NCBI GenBank assembly: GCA_019751945.1
Contig: JAIEMT010000004.1
Location: forward strand, 41,154-105,153
Direction: 5' to 3'
DNA from: a bacterium
GTDB taxonomy: Bacteria; Bdellovibrionota; UBA1018
DNA: 64,000 nucleotides
Shown here: positions 1-8,001 of the stretch, piece after piece
How the letters are laid out: the number at the start of each line of letters is the position of its first letter
Position numbering within the stretch: position 1 is the stretch's first letter
Translations under genes and position numbers: made by a program
The notes under the pieces: generated by a model
Seen by the model: the letters and a program-made list of their open reading frames with translations, nothing else
Databases searched by the model: none
Told to the model about the DNA's origin: nothing

Positions 1-1
1 C

Positions 2-43
2 GGCGTCGGCTACATGCTTAAATCGGACGGGGGTTCAGAATGA
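2..43 (+). CDS. 3' end of an upstream gene cut by the window edge
   Basis: An open frame enters from the left edge and ends in a TGA that overlaps the hemE ATG as ATGA. The visible residues read GVGYMLKSDGGSE. The same ATGA overlap joins hemE to hemN, so this is probably the last part of a gene translated with hemE, perhaps another haem-synthesis enzyme. That is inference from position only; 13 residues are too few to identify a family. Confidence 0.4.
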   Translation, partial: GVGYMLKSDGGSE

Positions 44-1098
44 ACCGATTTCAAAAAACTCTCGCCAAGAAAAACGACGGCCGCCCTCCGGTTTGGTTGA
101 TGCGCCAAGCGGGAAGGTACCACTCCCATTATCAAGCCCTTCGAAAACAGCATAGCTTCATGGATCTCTGTAAACTTCCGGAAGTAGCGGCTGAAGTCGC
201 AATGGGTCCCATTCAAGATTTTGATTTCGATGCGGCGATTTTATTTTCAGATTTGCTCTTCCCCTTAGAAGTGATGGGAATGCCGCTGGAGTACTCACCC
301 GGACCCAAACTGGGATGGCACCTCCGATCGAAAACGGATCTCTCAAAACTTTCTTCGAAACCTGGCTTGGCCCAACAACTCGACTTTCAGGCCAAGGCCA
401 TGCGGCTCACACGGTCCCGTCTTTCGCCGGAAAAAGGTTTACTTGGTTTCGTCGGTGGCCCTCTCACTTTATTTTTCTATGCAGTGGAAGGGAGCCATCA
501 AAAGATGGGCGATCCGATTCCAGAAAGTCAGACAGCTGTCGCAGGACTGACCGACGGACGCTACGATGGATTTTGCGAAAAACTCCTTCCACTCCTCGCC
601 GACAACATGGTTCTTCAAGCTCAGGCCGGAGCAGATACGGTTGCGATCTTAGACACGTGTGGGGGAGAAGTAAGCCCCGCACAGTTTCGCGATCACGTGG
701 CCCCAGTATTGAAGGAACTTCTAAAGCTTTTTCACCAAAAGCTGCCAAACTATCCGGTGACCTACTATTCGAAGAAAACTGGCCCCGAATACTGGGAATT
801 TCTAAGGCCTTTGCAGATCGAAGCGATGGGAATTGATTGGAACCACGACATTGCCCAGGTCCTAGAGCGTTGGTCAGATCGATTTGTTATTCAGGGGAAT
901 GTGGACCCGGACTGGATGCTCTTACCAAAGATGGAACTAGAACCGAAGCTTCGACACGTCTTTCAAAGCGTTCACAAGCTCCCGCAGAAATTTCGAAGAG
1001 GTTGGATCTGCGGCTTGGGGCATGGCGTTTTGCAAACCACTCCCGAAGAAAATGTTCGCCTCTTTGTTCAACTTGAAAGGGAGATTTTTGGAAAATGA
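40..1098 (+). CDS. hemE: Uroporphyrinogen decarboxylase
   Basis: Cytoplasmic enzyme that removes four acetate carboxyls from uroporphyrinogen III to give coproporphyrinogen III. The 352-residue length is normal for the family. The N-terminal PVWLMRQAGRY signature (residues 17-27) holds the substrate-binding arginines, FSDLLFP (about residue 69) supplies the aspartate that anchors the pyrrole nitrogens, FYAVEG carries the conserved tyrosine, and GLGHGV near the C-terminus carries the conserved histidine. The start has a G-rich ribosome-binding site (GGGGG) about 6 bases upstream. It is first of three contiguous late haem genes and its TGA overlaps the hemN ATG, so translation is probably coupled. 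Confidence 0.97.
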   Translation: MNRFQKTLAKKNDGRPPVWLMRQAGRYHSHYQALRKQHSFMDLCKLPEVAAEVAMGPIQDFDFDAAILFSDLLFPLEVMGMPLEYSPGPKLGWHLRSKTDLSKLSSKPGLAQQLDFQAKAMRLTRSRLSPEKGLLGFVGGPLTLFFYAVEGSHQKMGDPIPESQTAVAGLTDGRYDGFCEKLLPLLADNMVLQAQAGADTVAILDTCGGEVSPAQFRDHVAPVLKELLKLFHQKLPNYPVTYYSKKTGPEYWEFLRPLQIEAMGIDWNHDIAQVLERWSDRFVIQGNVDPDWMLLPKMELEPKLRHVFQSVHKLPQKFRRGWICGLGHGVLQTTPEENVRLFVQLEREIFGK

Positions 1099-2483
1099 GC
1101 TCGCTATCCTCCGATCTCTACAAAAAATATAACGTTCCAGGCCCACGATACACGAGCTACCCCACCGTTCCCTATTGGGAAGTTAATCCTACGGAAGCTC
1201 AATGGATTGCATCGATCCTCAGTGAATTGGAAAAAAGCTCCAAGGCTGGGGTAGGTGCCGCGGTTTATGTTCACATTCCTTTTTGTCAGAGTCTTTGCAC
1301 CTACTGTGGGTGTAACACTCGAATTACCCGGAACCATGCAGTCGGAAATCCTTATATTGAAACTGTTCTGAACGAGTGGAAACTCTACCTCAAGCGCTTC
1401 AAAGAAGCGGGCGGACCGGACAGTTCGATTCCTTTGAGCGAACTCCACTTAGGAGGCGGCACACCTACTTTTTTAACCGCCGACGAACTCCAGCGATTGC
1501 TCAACCCACTCCTAGAAAGCTTTAAGAAAACACCCTCGGCCGAATTTTCGGTGGAAGCGGATCCAAGAGTAACAAAGAAGGACCATCTTGAAACCCTTGC
1601 TCATCTGGGCTTCAAGCGGTTGAGTTTGGGCATTCAAGATTTTGACCCAAAAGTTCAAGACACCGTGAACCGTGTTCAAACGGAAGAAGAAGTTCGCGTC
1701 GTCACAGAAACGGCCCGCGCTCTCGGTTACGAAAGTATTAATTACGACCTGATTTATGGCCTGCCATTTCAAACCCTGAAGAGTGTGGAACAAACCTTAG
1801 ATGTCGTGAAGCGCCTTCGCCCCGATCGAATAGCGTTTTATGGATATGCGCACGTTCCCTGGATTAAGCCCGGCCAGAGAAAATTTACGGAAGCTGACCT
1901 GCCCAATGGCGACGAGAAGCGCGCGCTCTATGAACTGGGAAGAACGATGCTCGAAGCCGAGGGCTATCAAGAAATCGGCATGGATCACTTTGCTTTGAAA
2001 TCAGATTCTCTCTCAAAAGCCGCAGCAAACGAAAGCTTGCACCGCAGCTTCATGGGCTACACTTCGCGACAGGTGGCCCCGCTGATTGGTTTAGGTGTAT
2101 CAGCCATTGGGGATTCCTGGGGAGCCTTTGCTCAGAACGAAAAGCTTTTGGAGACCTACCAGACCCGAGTTCAAAACGGTGAAATTCCAATTGCCAGAGG
2201 CCACCTCTTGGACCGAGAGGACCAGATTCTTCGGAGACATATTCTGAATTTGATGACCCGCTTTGCTACCCGATGGGACACTGCCGAGCTGGACACACCT
2301 TACTTGAAAACCATTCCGGCTAAACTCGCAGAACTCGTGAAGGATGGATTTTTAAGACTCACTCCCAACTCTTGCGAAATCACCGCAGCCGGGAGGCCGT
2401 TTTTAAGAAATATTTGCATGGCGTTTGATGCGCGGCTGGAAAGGAAAGCACCGGCAACCCAACTCTTCAGCAAAACGATTTAA
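1095..2483 (+). CDS. hemN: Oxygen-independent coproporphyrinogen III oxidase
   Basis: Radical-SAM enzyme that decarboxylates coproporphyrinogen III to protoporphyrinogen IX without oxygen. The motif CQSLCTYCGC (about residues 63-72) is the HemN version of CxxxCxxC plus the extra cysteine, and the N-terminal NVPGPRYTSYPTVPYW is typical of true HemN rather than HemW. LHLGGGTPTFL is the second SAM-contact motif. At 462 residues it is full length. The ATG overlaps the hemE stop by four bases. Together with the next gene it gives a mixed pathway: anaerobic decarboxylation followed by a flavin oxidase. Confidence 0.96.
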   Translation: MSSLSSDLYKKYNVPGPRYTSYPTVPYWEVNPTEAQWIASILSELEKSSKAGVGAAVYVHIPFCQSLCTYCGCNTRITRNHAVGNPYIETVLNEWKLYLKRFKEAGGPDSSIPLSELHLGGGTPTFLTADELQRLLNPLLESFKKTPSAEFSVEADPRVTKKDHLETLAHLGFKRLSLGIQDFDPKVQDTVNRVQTEEEVRVVTETARALGYESINYDLIYGLPFQTLKSVEQTLDVVKRLRPDRIAFYGYAHVPWIKPGQRKFTEADLPNGDEKRALYELGRTMLEAEGYQEIGMDHFALKSDSLSKAAANESLHRSFMGYTSRQVAPLIGLGVSAIGDSWGAFAQNEKLLETYQTRVQNGEIPIARGHLLDREDQILRRHILNLMTRFATRWDTAELDTPYLKTIPAKLAELVKDGFLRLTPNSCEITAAGRPFLRNICMAFDARLERKAPATQLFSKTI

Positions 2484-2491
2484 CGATTTTA

Positions 2492-3709
2492 ATGATAGGA
2501 ACATTAGACACGCGCAAGAAGGAAGTGACCATTATCGGTGCCGGGGTTTCCGGTCTGGTAGCGGCTTATTTTCTCGATCAAAAAAGCTACGAAGTCACGT
2601 TAATTGAAGCCCTTCCTCAGGCTGGGGGAATGGTCCGCACAGTTCGCACTCCTTACGGAATTTCAGAAAGCGCCGCACATTCCATTCCAGGAACTACTCC
2701 CGTTATTGAGCTTTGTGACGATCTGAAAGTTCCGCTGGTCTCTTGCCTCCGCGATTCCCGTGCCCGCTATGTCTGGAGAAAGGGAATGCCAAAACAAATT
2801 CCACTTTCTCTTTTAGAAGTCACCTCCACACTTTGGCGTTTAGCCACGACGAAGAAGAGCGAAGAGCCGCCCTCCTCGTTGGCGGAGTGGGGAAAAAGAC
2901 ATATGGGGCAGAAAGCTCTCGACTATCTTTTGAATCCCATGGTGCGTGGAATTTACGGGTGTCGTCCGGAAGATCTTCTTCCGAAAAAGCCAGCTGCAAG
3001 CGCGAGGGGAGTGAAGATTGTTACCCCAGAAAAAGGGATGGGTGCTCTCACTTCCGCACTCGAAAGTCATCTTCATCAAAGACTAGGGGTACGCTTCCGA
3101 AGAGGTGAGCCCATCGAATCGCTTCCAAAAGTTCAGGGGAATCTGATTCTATGCACGCCTCCAGATATTTCTGCGCGCCTACTCTCTTCCAGTTCTTCTA
3201 TTTTAGCCGGAAAACTTTCGAAGGTTCCGTTTTCACCGCTGATTTCTGTCACGGCATTTCTTCCCAAACAGAATGTCGGCTTTAAGAGCAAGGGCCTGGG
3301 CGTACTCATGCCGGAAGTGGAAAACCGAAAGTGCCTCGGTATTCTTTTTAACTCCCGATCCTTTGTGGGCAGAGTCACCGATCCTGATCGTTACGAATCG
3401 TTCACTCTGATGCTCGGTGGAACTTCGGATCCGGGAACTCTCGACCTGAGTCAAACCGAACTCGATAATCGTGTGACCTCGGAATTGCAAATCGTCTTAG
3501 GCCTTCAGGGCGACCCAGCACACCTAGAATACCATCGTTGGCGGCACGCCATTCCGATCTATGGCAGAGCCCTGCAAGAAGCCTCTGAGACCGCAAAAGA
3601 AACGTGGTGCAAGAGTCCGGGCCAGATTCTCTTCGGAAATTTTTCTGGAGAGGTCAGCATTCGAGGCATGATTGAAACATTCCAAAAGACAAAGGGCTAC
3701 TCCCCGTAA
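2492..3709 (+). CDS. hemG: Protoporphyrinogen oxidase, FAD-dependent (HemY type)
   Basis: Six-electron oxidation of protoporphyrinogen IX to protoporphyrin IX. The N-terminus has the Rossmann FAD motif VTIIGAGVSGLVAAYFL (about residues 12-28) followed by the acidic end of strand 2 (LIEA) and the GG motif (AGGMVRT). The product is 405 residues, slightly shorter than Bacillus HemY or Myxococcus PgoX at about 460. It follows hemN by 8 bases. No good Shine-Dalgarno precedes the ATG, so expression probably depends on coupling with hemN. Family nomenclature is mixed (hemG/hemY); this is the FAD protein, not the FMN flavodoxin-like HemG of E. coli. Confidence 0.9.
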   Translation: MIGTLDTRKKEVTIIGAGVSGLVAAYFLDQKSYEVTLIEALPQAGGMVRTVRTPYGISESAAHSIPGTTPVIELCDDLKVPLVSCLRDSRARYVWRKGMPKQIPLSLLEVTSTLWRLATTKKSEEPPSSLAEWGKRHMGQKALDYLLNPMVRGIYGCRPEDLLPKKPAASARGVKIVTPEKGMGALTSALESHLHQRLGVRFRRGEPIESLPKVQGNLILCTPPDISARLLSSSSSILAGKLSKVPFSPLISVTAFLPKQNVGFKSKGLGVLMPEVENRKCLGILFNSRSFVGRVTDPDRYESFTLMLGGTSDPGTLDLSQTELDNRVTSELQIVLGLQGDPAHLEYHRWRHAIPIYGRALQEASETAKETWCKSPGQILFGNFSGEVSIRGMIETFQKTKGYSP

Positions 3710-3721
3710 AGGAAGTAGCCC
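3694..3721 (+). terminator. Hairpin at the end of hemG
   Basis: An 8-bp perfect inverted repeat (GGGCTACT / AGTAGCCC) spans the hemG stop codon. A second inverted repeat (GCTAGAGT / ACTCTGGC, one mismatch) lies at 3730-3749 just before the convergent lipoprotein gene ends. Neither is followed by a long U-run, so these are weak candidates for termination at the convergent junction. Confidence 0.4.
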
Positions 3722-3749
3722 CCATCTTTGCTAGAGTCTTAACTCTGGC

Positions 3750-4406
3750 TTATCTCAGGCCGGTCACTTGACCAACAACGCCACCGGTGTTGATCAAGAG
3801 CAACACACCGCCGTTCTTTTCGGTCGTGGACGAATCCTGACCAACCAGCGAGATGTTACCGATTTGAGCACCGTTGCTGCTGAAGAAGCGAGCAGTGATG
3901 ATGCTGTCCTTCAAGCCAATGTTCACCGGTACGAAGATACCGATCAAGTTCGGACCAACGTAGAGCACCATATTATTTAACTTGGCAAGCTCTACTGCGA
4001 AGCCGGGCATGAAACCATCAGCCACACCCGGGAGCGGACGGCCGCCCGGAAGGGTTAACGGATCAAGCATCTTCACGTTGTCGCGAAGAAACTTGATGTC
4101 GGTCGTTGCCAAGCCAACGCTAATGAGCGTTCCATTGGTTTGGAAATCTGGACCGATTTCAAGATAACTGTCTTTCATGTTCGGAAGAGCGATACGAGCA
4201 CCGGCATCGATGCTCACGTTCTTCAAAACCATGGTCATGGTAAGAGTGCCGTTCACGAACGCAACGTTCGGACCGTTCACACCATTAATTACGGGGTTCT
4301 TGTTCGAACCCCTACCGCAACCGGCAACGCTCACGGCTAGCACGGTGGCGAGAGCAACCGTCATTACCGCTTTCTTAGACTTACTATTGTTGAAAATACT
4401 CAACAT
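3750..4406 (-). CDS. Predicted lipoprotein, paralogue of the upstream gene
   Basis: A 218-residue protein with a lipoprotein signal: basic n-region, hydrophobic stretch (about 13-27) and lipobox VAGC with the lipidated cysteine at 30. I do not recognise the family. It is clearly related to the product of the adjacent upstream gene: both start the mature part with CGxG, both contain an LPGG..LP.V segment, an IGIF/FGIF segment and a terminal hydrophobic LLLI/LILL strand. The pattern of short beta-like stretches suggests a compact beta-rich surface or periplasmic protein, possibly lipid-binding, but that is a guess. A strong ribosome-binding site (GAGGAGA) precedes the ATG. Only 17 bases separate the two genes, so they are probably one transcript. 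Confidence 0.85.
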   Translation of the reverse strand: MLSIFNNSKSKKAVMTVALATVLAVSVAGCGRGSNKNPVINGVNGPNVAFVNGTLTMTMVLKNVSIDAGARIALPNMKDSYLEIGPDFQTNGTLISVGLATTDIKFLRDNVKMLDPLTLPGGRPLPGVADGFMPGFAVELAKLNNMVLYVGPNLIGIFVPVNIGLKDSIITARFFSSNGAQIGNISLVGQDSSTTEKNGGVLLLINTGGVVGQVTGLR

Positions 4407-4423
4407 ACTGTCTCCTCTCTTAG

Positions 4424-5068
4424 CTAGTTCTTCCCAGCTTCTTTAGGGCTGAAGTAGGGAAGAAGAATTAACAACCCACTGCTACCGCTCACGTTCTCCG
4501 GAATTGCATACGCTTTACCGAGTTGATTTCCACGATCGTCTCTAATCACCGTAGAAACGATCCAAGGAAGAATGAAACCTTTGCTGTCCATAAACTTGAG
4601 TTGTATAAAAATCCCAAATACCTCATCGGACAAATAGAGGCTGATCGGGAGTTTTCCGAGCATGGTGTCCCAACGCGGCAATGCGCCGCCAACCACTTCT
4701 GGGAGTGCTCCGCCACCAGGAAGTCCCTGTGGCTCGTGATGCATTTCTCCGCCGCCTAAAGAATCGATGCCGACAGAGATTTGAAAGACGGTGCCAGCGG
4801 ACGCGAGATCCGGCTGAACGCTCAGCATGGCATCCTTAAGACCTGGGATCGGGAACGATGCACCGACATCGGTCTTAAAAGTTTGGGATACAAATGAAGC
4901 AACGAGGTGACGATCGAACACACCAATATTCACCCCATCTAAACCGGGGATGTTTTTCTTCCCTTTTCCACATCCGGCGATGAAACCAGACGAAAGAAGG
5001 AGGGCGCCCAGAACCGCGAGGTTCGGAGAAAACCTTTTTGGCGTGTCAAAAAGCCATCGACTGTTCAT
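4424..5068 (-). CDS. Predicted lipoprotein, first of a tandem pair
   Basis: A 214-residue protein with a long basic n-region, a hydrophobic core (about 18-30) and lipobox IAGC with cysteine at 33, so it should be exported and lipidated. Family unknown. It aligns along its length with the next gene by shared motifs: CGKG after the lipobox, LPGGGALPEVVGG near the middle, FGIFIQLKF, GNQLGKA and SGLLILL near the end. This copy has an extra GGGEMHHEPQ insert ahead of the LPGG motif. It is probably the first gene of a two-gene operon read from the AT-rich upstream region. Confidence 0.85.
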   Translation of the reverse strand: MNSRWLFDTPKRFSPNLAVLGALLLSSGFIAGCGKGKKNIPGLDGVNIGVFDRHLVASFVSQTFKTDVGASFPIPGLKDAMLSVQPDLASAGTVFQISVGIDSLGGGEMHHEPQGLPGGGALPEVVGGALPRWDTMLGKLPISLYLSDEVFGIFIQLKFMDSKGFILPWIVSTVIRDDRGNQLGKAYAIPENVSGSSGLLILLPYFSPKEAGKN

Positions 5069-5132
5069 TCATCCACCTATCGTCGATACGTTAATCAAAC
5101 TTAATATTTTAAGTTTTAATTAACAAAGATTT

Positions 5133-5161
5133 AATTTACTAATTTAGTCCATTAAATGCAA
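5133..5161 (-). promoter_or_regulatory. Candidate promoter for the lipoprotein pair
   Basis: In an otherwise AT-rich 138-base gap, the minus strand reads TTGCAT, 17 bases, then TAAATT, about 65 bases ahead of the first lipoprotein start. The match to the sigma-70 consensus is moderate. The rest of the gap (5069-5206) shows no gene. Confidence 0.3.
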
Positions 5162-5206
5162 GGGGGTGGGCTATTTAGATGGGGGACGGGGACAACTAGC
5201 TGATTT

Positions 5207-6310
5207 TTATGAACAAAGATCGCTATCGAAGTACCTTTGTAAAAGCTGGATTCGGCATTCCGATGCGGCGAGGACCTCTTTTACCCGTTTCAGCTCTCGC
5301 TCCCCACCCGGGGTGGAGGCCGCCCATTCAAGGAGTTTGAAGTCTTCGGAGTCCCAAAAAACGACTGCTTCGCCTGATCGGCCGTTGCGAGCCACCCGTC
5401 CCAGGGCCTGGGCCAAATTCAACAAACTGAGCGGCGCCTGCCAAAGGCAAACCCATTCTAAGGAAGGAAAATCCATTCCTAAACCGAAAGCCGTGGTGGC
5501 AATCACCACTCGACCGGGCTCCCTGCGCTTCGGATTTTCGATCCAGCTTTCAATAGCCACTCGTTCTTCGCGACTCATTCCTCCGTGATAGCAAACTGTT
5601 GGACGACCTACGGCTTCCACCACCCGAGCTAAACGGTGAGTATCTTCTCGTGTCGCTACGAAAAGAATTCCGCAGCTCGAATGCGCTTCCAACCACTGCA
5701 CCAGTTTCTCTGTTCTCTTTGCAAAGGGAACTCGTTGAAAATCGACAGTGAGATTTTCTGGCAAATCAAATGCGCCCATTTCTTCCAGCTGATTCGAAAG
5801 AGAACCTTGAAGCTCTTTACGTGCCGCCGAAGGGAGAGTCGCCGTCAGCCAGAGACTCTTTGGAATAGAGAATTTTTGGATGTACTTCGGAAGTTCCAAA
5901 AAAGCAGGACGAAACTGGGTACCCCACTCCCAGTAGCAGTGACATTCATCCACCACTAGCAAGCTCGGCTTCCAATCTCGCGCCTTAGCCTGCACGCGAG
6001 GCAGACGCAGCGACTCCGGACTGAGAATCCAAACTCGGGTCTGAGCACTCGGAAAATTTCTATCACCTCCGGTGTAGAGCTCTGCAGAAATTCCCGATCG
6101 CGTGAGTTGTTCGTGATGCTGCCGGGCCAGTGCCACTAAAGGTGAAACAAGAATGGTTCGCTGGCGGGCTTGCTCGGCCAAGCGATGAAAAATCAAACTT
6201 TTGCCGGAACCCGTTGGGGAAACACAAATCAAGTGACCCGGAGTCGTCAGTCTTTGAATGGCCTTAGCCTGAAAAGGACGTAGCTCGACCGTAGGAGTGG
6301 GGGGAGTCAT
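5207..6310 (-). CDS. Short RecQ-type ATP-dependent DNA helicase
   Basis: Superfamily 2 helicase with the RecQ motif set: Walker A SPTGSGKSL (about residue 31), DEXH box DECH (about 117), motif III LTATLP, and motif VI ALGRVARNGRSG (about 310). It should unwind DNA 3'-5' with ATP. It is only 367 residues, against about 600 for E. coli RecQ. It stops just after CRIQLLQRYF, the first element of the RecQ zinc-binding subdomain, so the remaining three zinc cysteines, the winged-helix and HRDC domains are missing. Downstream bases in the same frame do not restore a CGNCDNC-like motif. It is the last gene of an envelope-type operon, which is unusual company for a helicase. Confidence 0.85.
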   Translation of the reverse strand: MTPPTPTVELRPFQAKAIQRLTTPGHLICVSPTGSGKSLIFHRLAEQARQRTILVSPLVALARQHHEQLTRSGISAELYTGGDRNFPSAQTRVWILSPESLRLPRVQAKARDWKPSLLVVDECHCYWEWGTQFRPAFLELPKYIQKFSIPKSLWLTATLPSAARKELQGSLSNQLEEMGAFDLPENLTVDFQRVPFAKRTEKLVQWLEAHSSCGILFVATREDTHRLARVVEAVGRPTVCYHGGMSREERVAIESWIENPKRREPGRVVIATTAFGLGMDFPSLEWVCLWQAPLSLLNLAQALGRVARNGRSGEAVVFWDSEDFKLLEWAASTPGGERELKRVKEVLAASECRIQLLQRYFDSDLCS

Positions 6311-6325
6311 CCCAAAAACAAACTG

Positions 6326-7327
6326 CTACTTCTGTGCCTTAAATCTCAAATAAACGAAGCCGCCCAGCATTCCAATAAAGAGCTGCCCGAACGCAAACAG
6401 GCTATAAATGTCGGCCCCGCGAAGCGTTCCTAAAAATTGAAAGAGCCAGGTAAAAGCCACATGCCCCGTTCCCACTCCCGCGGGAGCCACAGGAACTGCC
6501 GTAACCAAGAGCCCAATCGGTACGATGACCATCACAGAAAGCGGGTCTAAACCCCGAGCACCTAACGAGTAAGCAAACCCCATAAACGCGATCGCAACCA
6601 GAACATGCACAACGATCGAAAGCAGCAGCGCCTTCGCTACAACTGCACGATGGGACTGAAAATGGCGAAGGCCCTGATAAATTCCAACTAAAGCTTCTGC
6701 GCGCTTGAATTTGTTTTGCAAAGAGACCAGCAGCTTTAAAAGCGGGTCCTTTTTTTCCTTCACCAAGAACAAGAAGGAGTAGAAAGCCAAGAAAAAGAGG
6801 CTCGCAGCAATCACGACAACTCGAATGGCTCGCAGCAACGGACCACCCGCCAAGGTTCGATAATCCAAAACCATTGCAAGCGCCGAAACCAGCATCAAAG
6901 CCGACAGTCCCAAAATGCGATCTAGGAGAATCGCTCCTAATGCCTGAGACGCGCCCTTTTTTATTTCCTTAGAAATATAGATGGCCTTTACAAAATCTCC
7001 GCTCACTGCGCCTGGCAGAGCGATATTAAAAAAGTTTCCAATATAGGCGAGCTGGAAAACACGAGTCCACTTCAGACGAATTCCCTGTGCCTGCAAAAGC
7101 CACTGCCAGCGAGTTGCTCCCAAGATAGACGTCACCACGAGCAACGAAATTGCGGCAAAAGTCTGCCAATGCCGAAACGCTTTTTTGGTTTCTGAAATGG
7201 ATAAAAATCCCTTGGCTGCTAAAAAGTAGAGAAGGGCTGCGACGACAGAGATTTTTAAAACGATTTTAAAATAGGTTTTCACTCCCGCCCGGAGTGCTTT
7301 TGTCTGGTCGCTATCGCGTGGACTCAT
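6326..7327 (-). CDS. Flippase-like integral membrane protein (MprF N-terminal / YbhN, UPF0104 fold)
   Basis: A 333-residue polytopic membrane protein with about eight hydrophobic segments and the family signature around residues 95-115 (AYIGNFFNIALPGAVSGDF, followed by a conserved lysine), and an ALGAILLDRILGL segment that also recurs in this family. Members are related to the lipid-flipping half of lysylphosphatidylglycerol synthase and to archaeal AglD-type proteins, and are often found with glycosyltransferases. The C-terminal aminoacyl-transferase half of MprF is absent. Its ATG overlaps the stop of the amidotransferase gene (ATGA). The likely role is moving or handling a lipid-linked envelope precursor; the substrate is unknown. 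Confidence 0.85.
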   Translation of the reverse strand: MSPRDSDQTKALRAGVKTYFKIVLKISVVAALLYFLAAKGFLSISETKKAFRHWQTFAAISLLVVTSILGATRWQWLLQAQGIRLKWTRVFQLAYIGNFFNIALPGAVSGDFVKAIYISKEIKKGASQALGAILLDRILGLSALMLVSALAMVLDYRTLAGGPLLRAIRVVVIAASLFFLAFYSFLFLVKEKKDPLLKLLVSLQNKFKRAEALVGIYQGLRHFQSHRAVVAKALLLSIVVHVLVAIAFMGFAYSLGARGLDPLSVMVIVPIGLLVTAVPVAPAGVGTGHVAFTWLFQFLGTLRGADIYSLFAFGQLFIGMLGGFVYLRFKAQK

Positions 7328-8001
7328 AGTGAGAAAAAATTCCCGTAAACAATCTCCCCGATCTTGGGATCGAAGAGTTTCTTTCCTTCCCCTGGGTGGA
7401 GAGAAGGTTCTCCTTTTTTCTTTCTTTCAGCAAGCGTCTTCTCACCCGCTTCCAAATCCCGTTCGGGATGAAACTGAATTCCGTAGGCAGGGTGTCCCTC
7501 CACCTCGAAAGCTTGGATGGCACAGACATCCGACTTTGCAAATGCTCTCAGCCCCTGTGGTAACACGCTCACTTCTTCACGATGCGCTGAAAAACTCCAG
7601 AAGCGGTCTGGCAAACCATTAAACAAGGGAGCATGGGCTGTGCGCTCAATCTGCGTCCAACCGTACTCGGGAGTGGATCCCACTCGAACCGATGAAATTC
7701 CCCCGATCGCCCGTGCGATAATTTGATGCCCGTAACAAACACCAAGCAACGGTTTTCTTAAACTCAGAACTTTTTTAACCAGACCTTCCAACTTTTGAGT
7801 CCATTCAGATGTATCTAAAATGGAGGTCTTTGAACCCGAAATCAAAATACGGTCGAAACCTTCCAGATTTTTTGGAAGATCGTTTTCAGGACCCCGTCGA
7901 ACGACGACTGTTGCACCAGGAATCTTTAGCGCAAACTTTCTGAGGTCCGACGCTCCCCGATCTGCCGGGTTGATATTGTTATCGACGATCAGAATTTTCA
8001 T
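7324..8001 (-). CDS. Class I glutamine amidotransferase (GATase1 domain)
   Basis: Stand-alone GATase1 protein of about 225 residues. The nucleophile elbow GVCYGHQ supplies the catalytic cysteine and FHPERD supplies the His-Glu pair, so the triad looks complete. The start MKILIVDNN at 8001 is preferred over an in-frame ATG 54 bases upstream because it begins right at the first beta strand and shortens the overlap with the preceding glycosyltransferase to 23 bases. Relatives include GMP-synthase-like amidotransferases that give ammonia to an unknown partner or hydrolyse gamma-glutamyl compounds. Sitting between a glycosyltransferase and a flippase-like protein it may modify an envelope sugar or lipid, but the acceptor cannot be read from the sequence. 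Confidence 0.85.
   Translation of the reverse strand: MKILIVDNNINPADRGASDLRKFALKIPGATVVVRRGPENDLPKNLEGFDRILISGSKTSILDTSEWTQKLEGLVKKVLSLRKPLLGVCYGHQIIARAIGGISSVRVGSTPEYGWTQIERTAHAPLFNGLPDRFWSFSAHREEVSVLPQGLRAFAKSDVCAIQAFEVEGHPAYGIQFHPERDLEAGEKTLAERKKKGEPSLHPGEGKKLFDPKIGEIVYGNFFSL

Noticed and set aside
3768..4446. Plus-strand frames opposite the lipoprotein genes
   Set aside because: The lipoprotein frames have lipobox signals and strong ribosome-binding sites; the opposite frames have neither.
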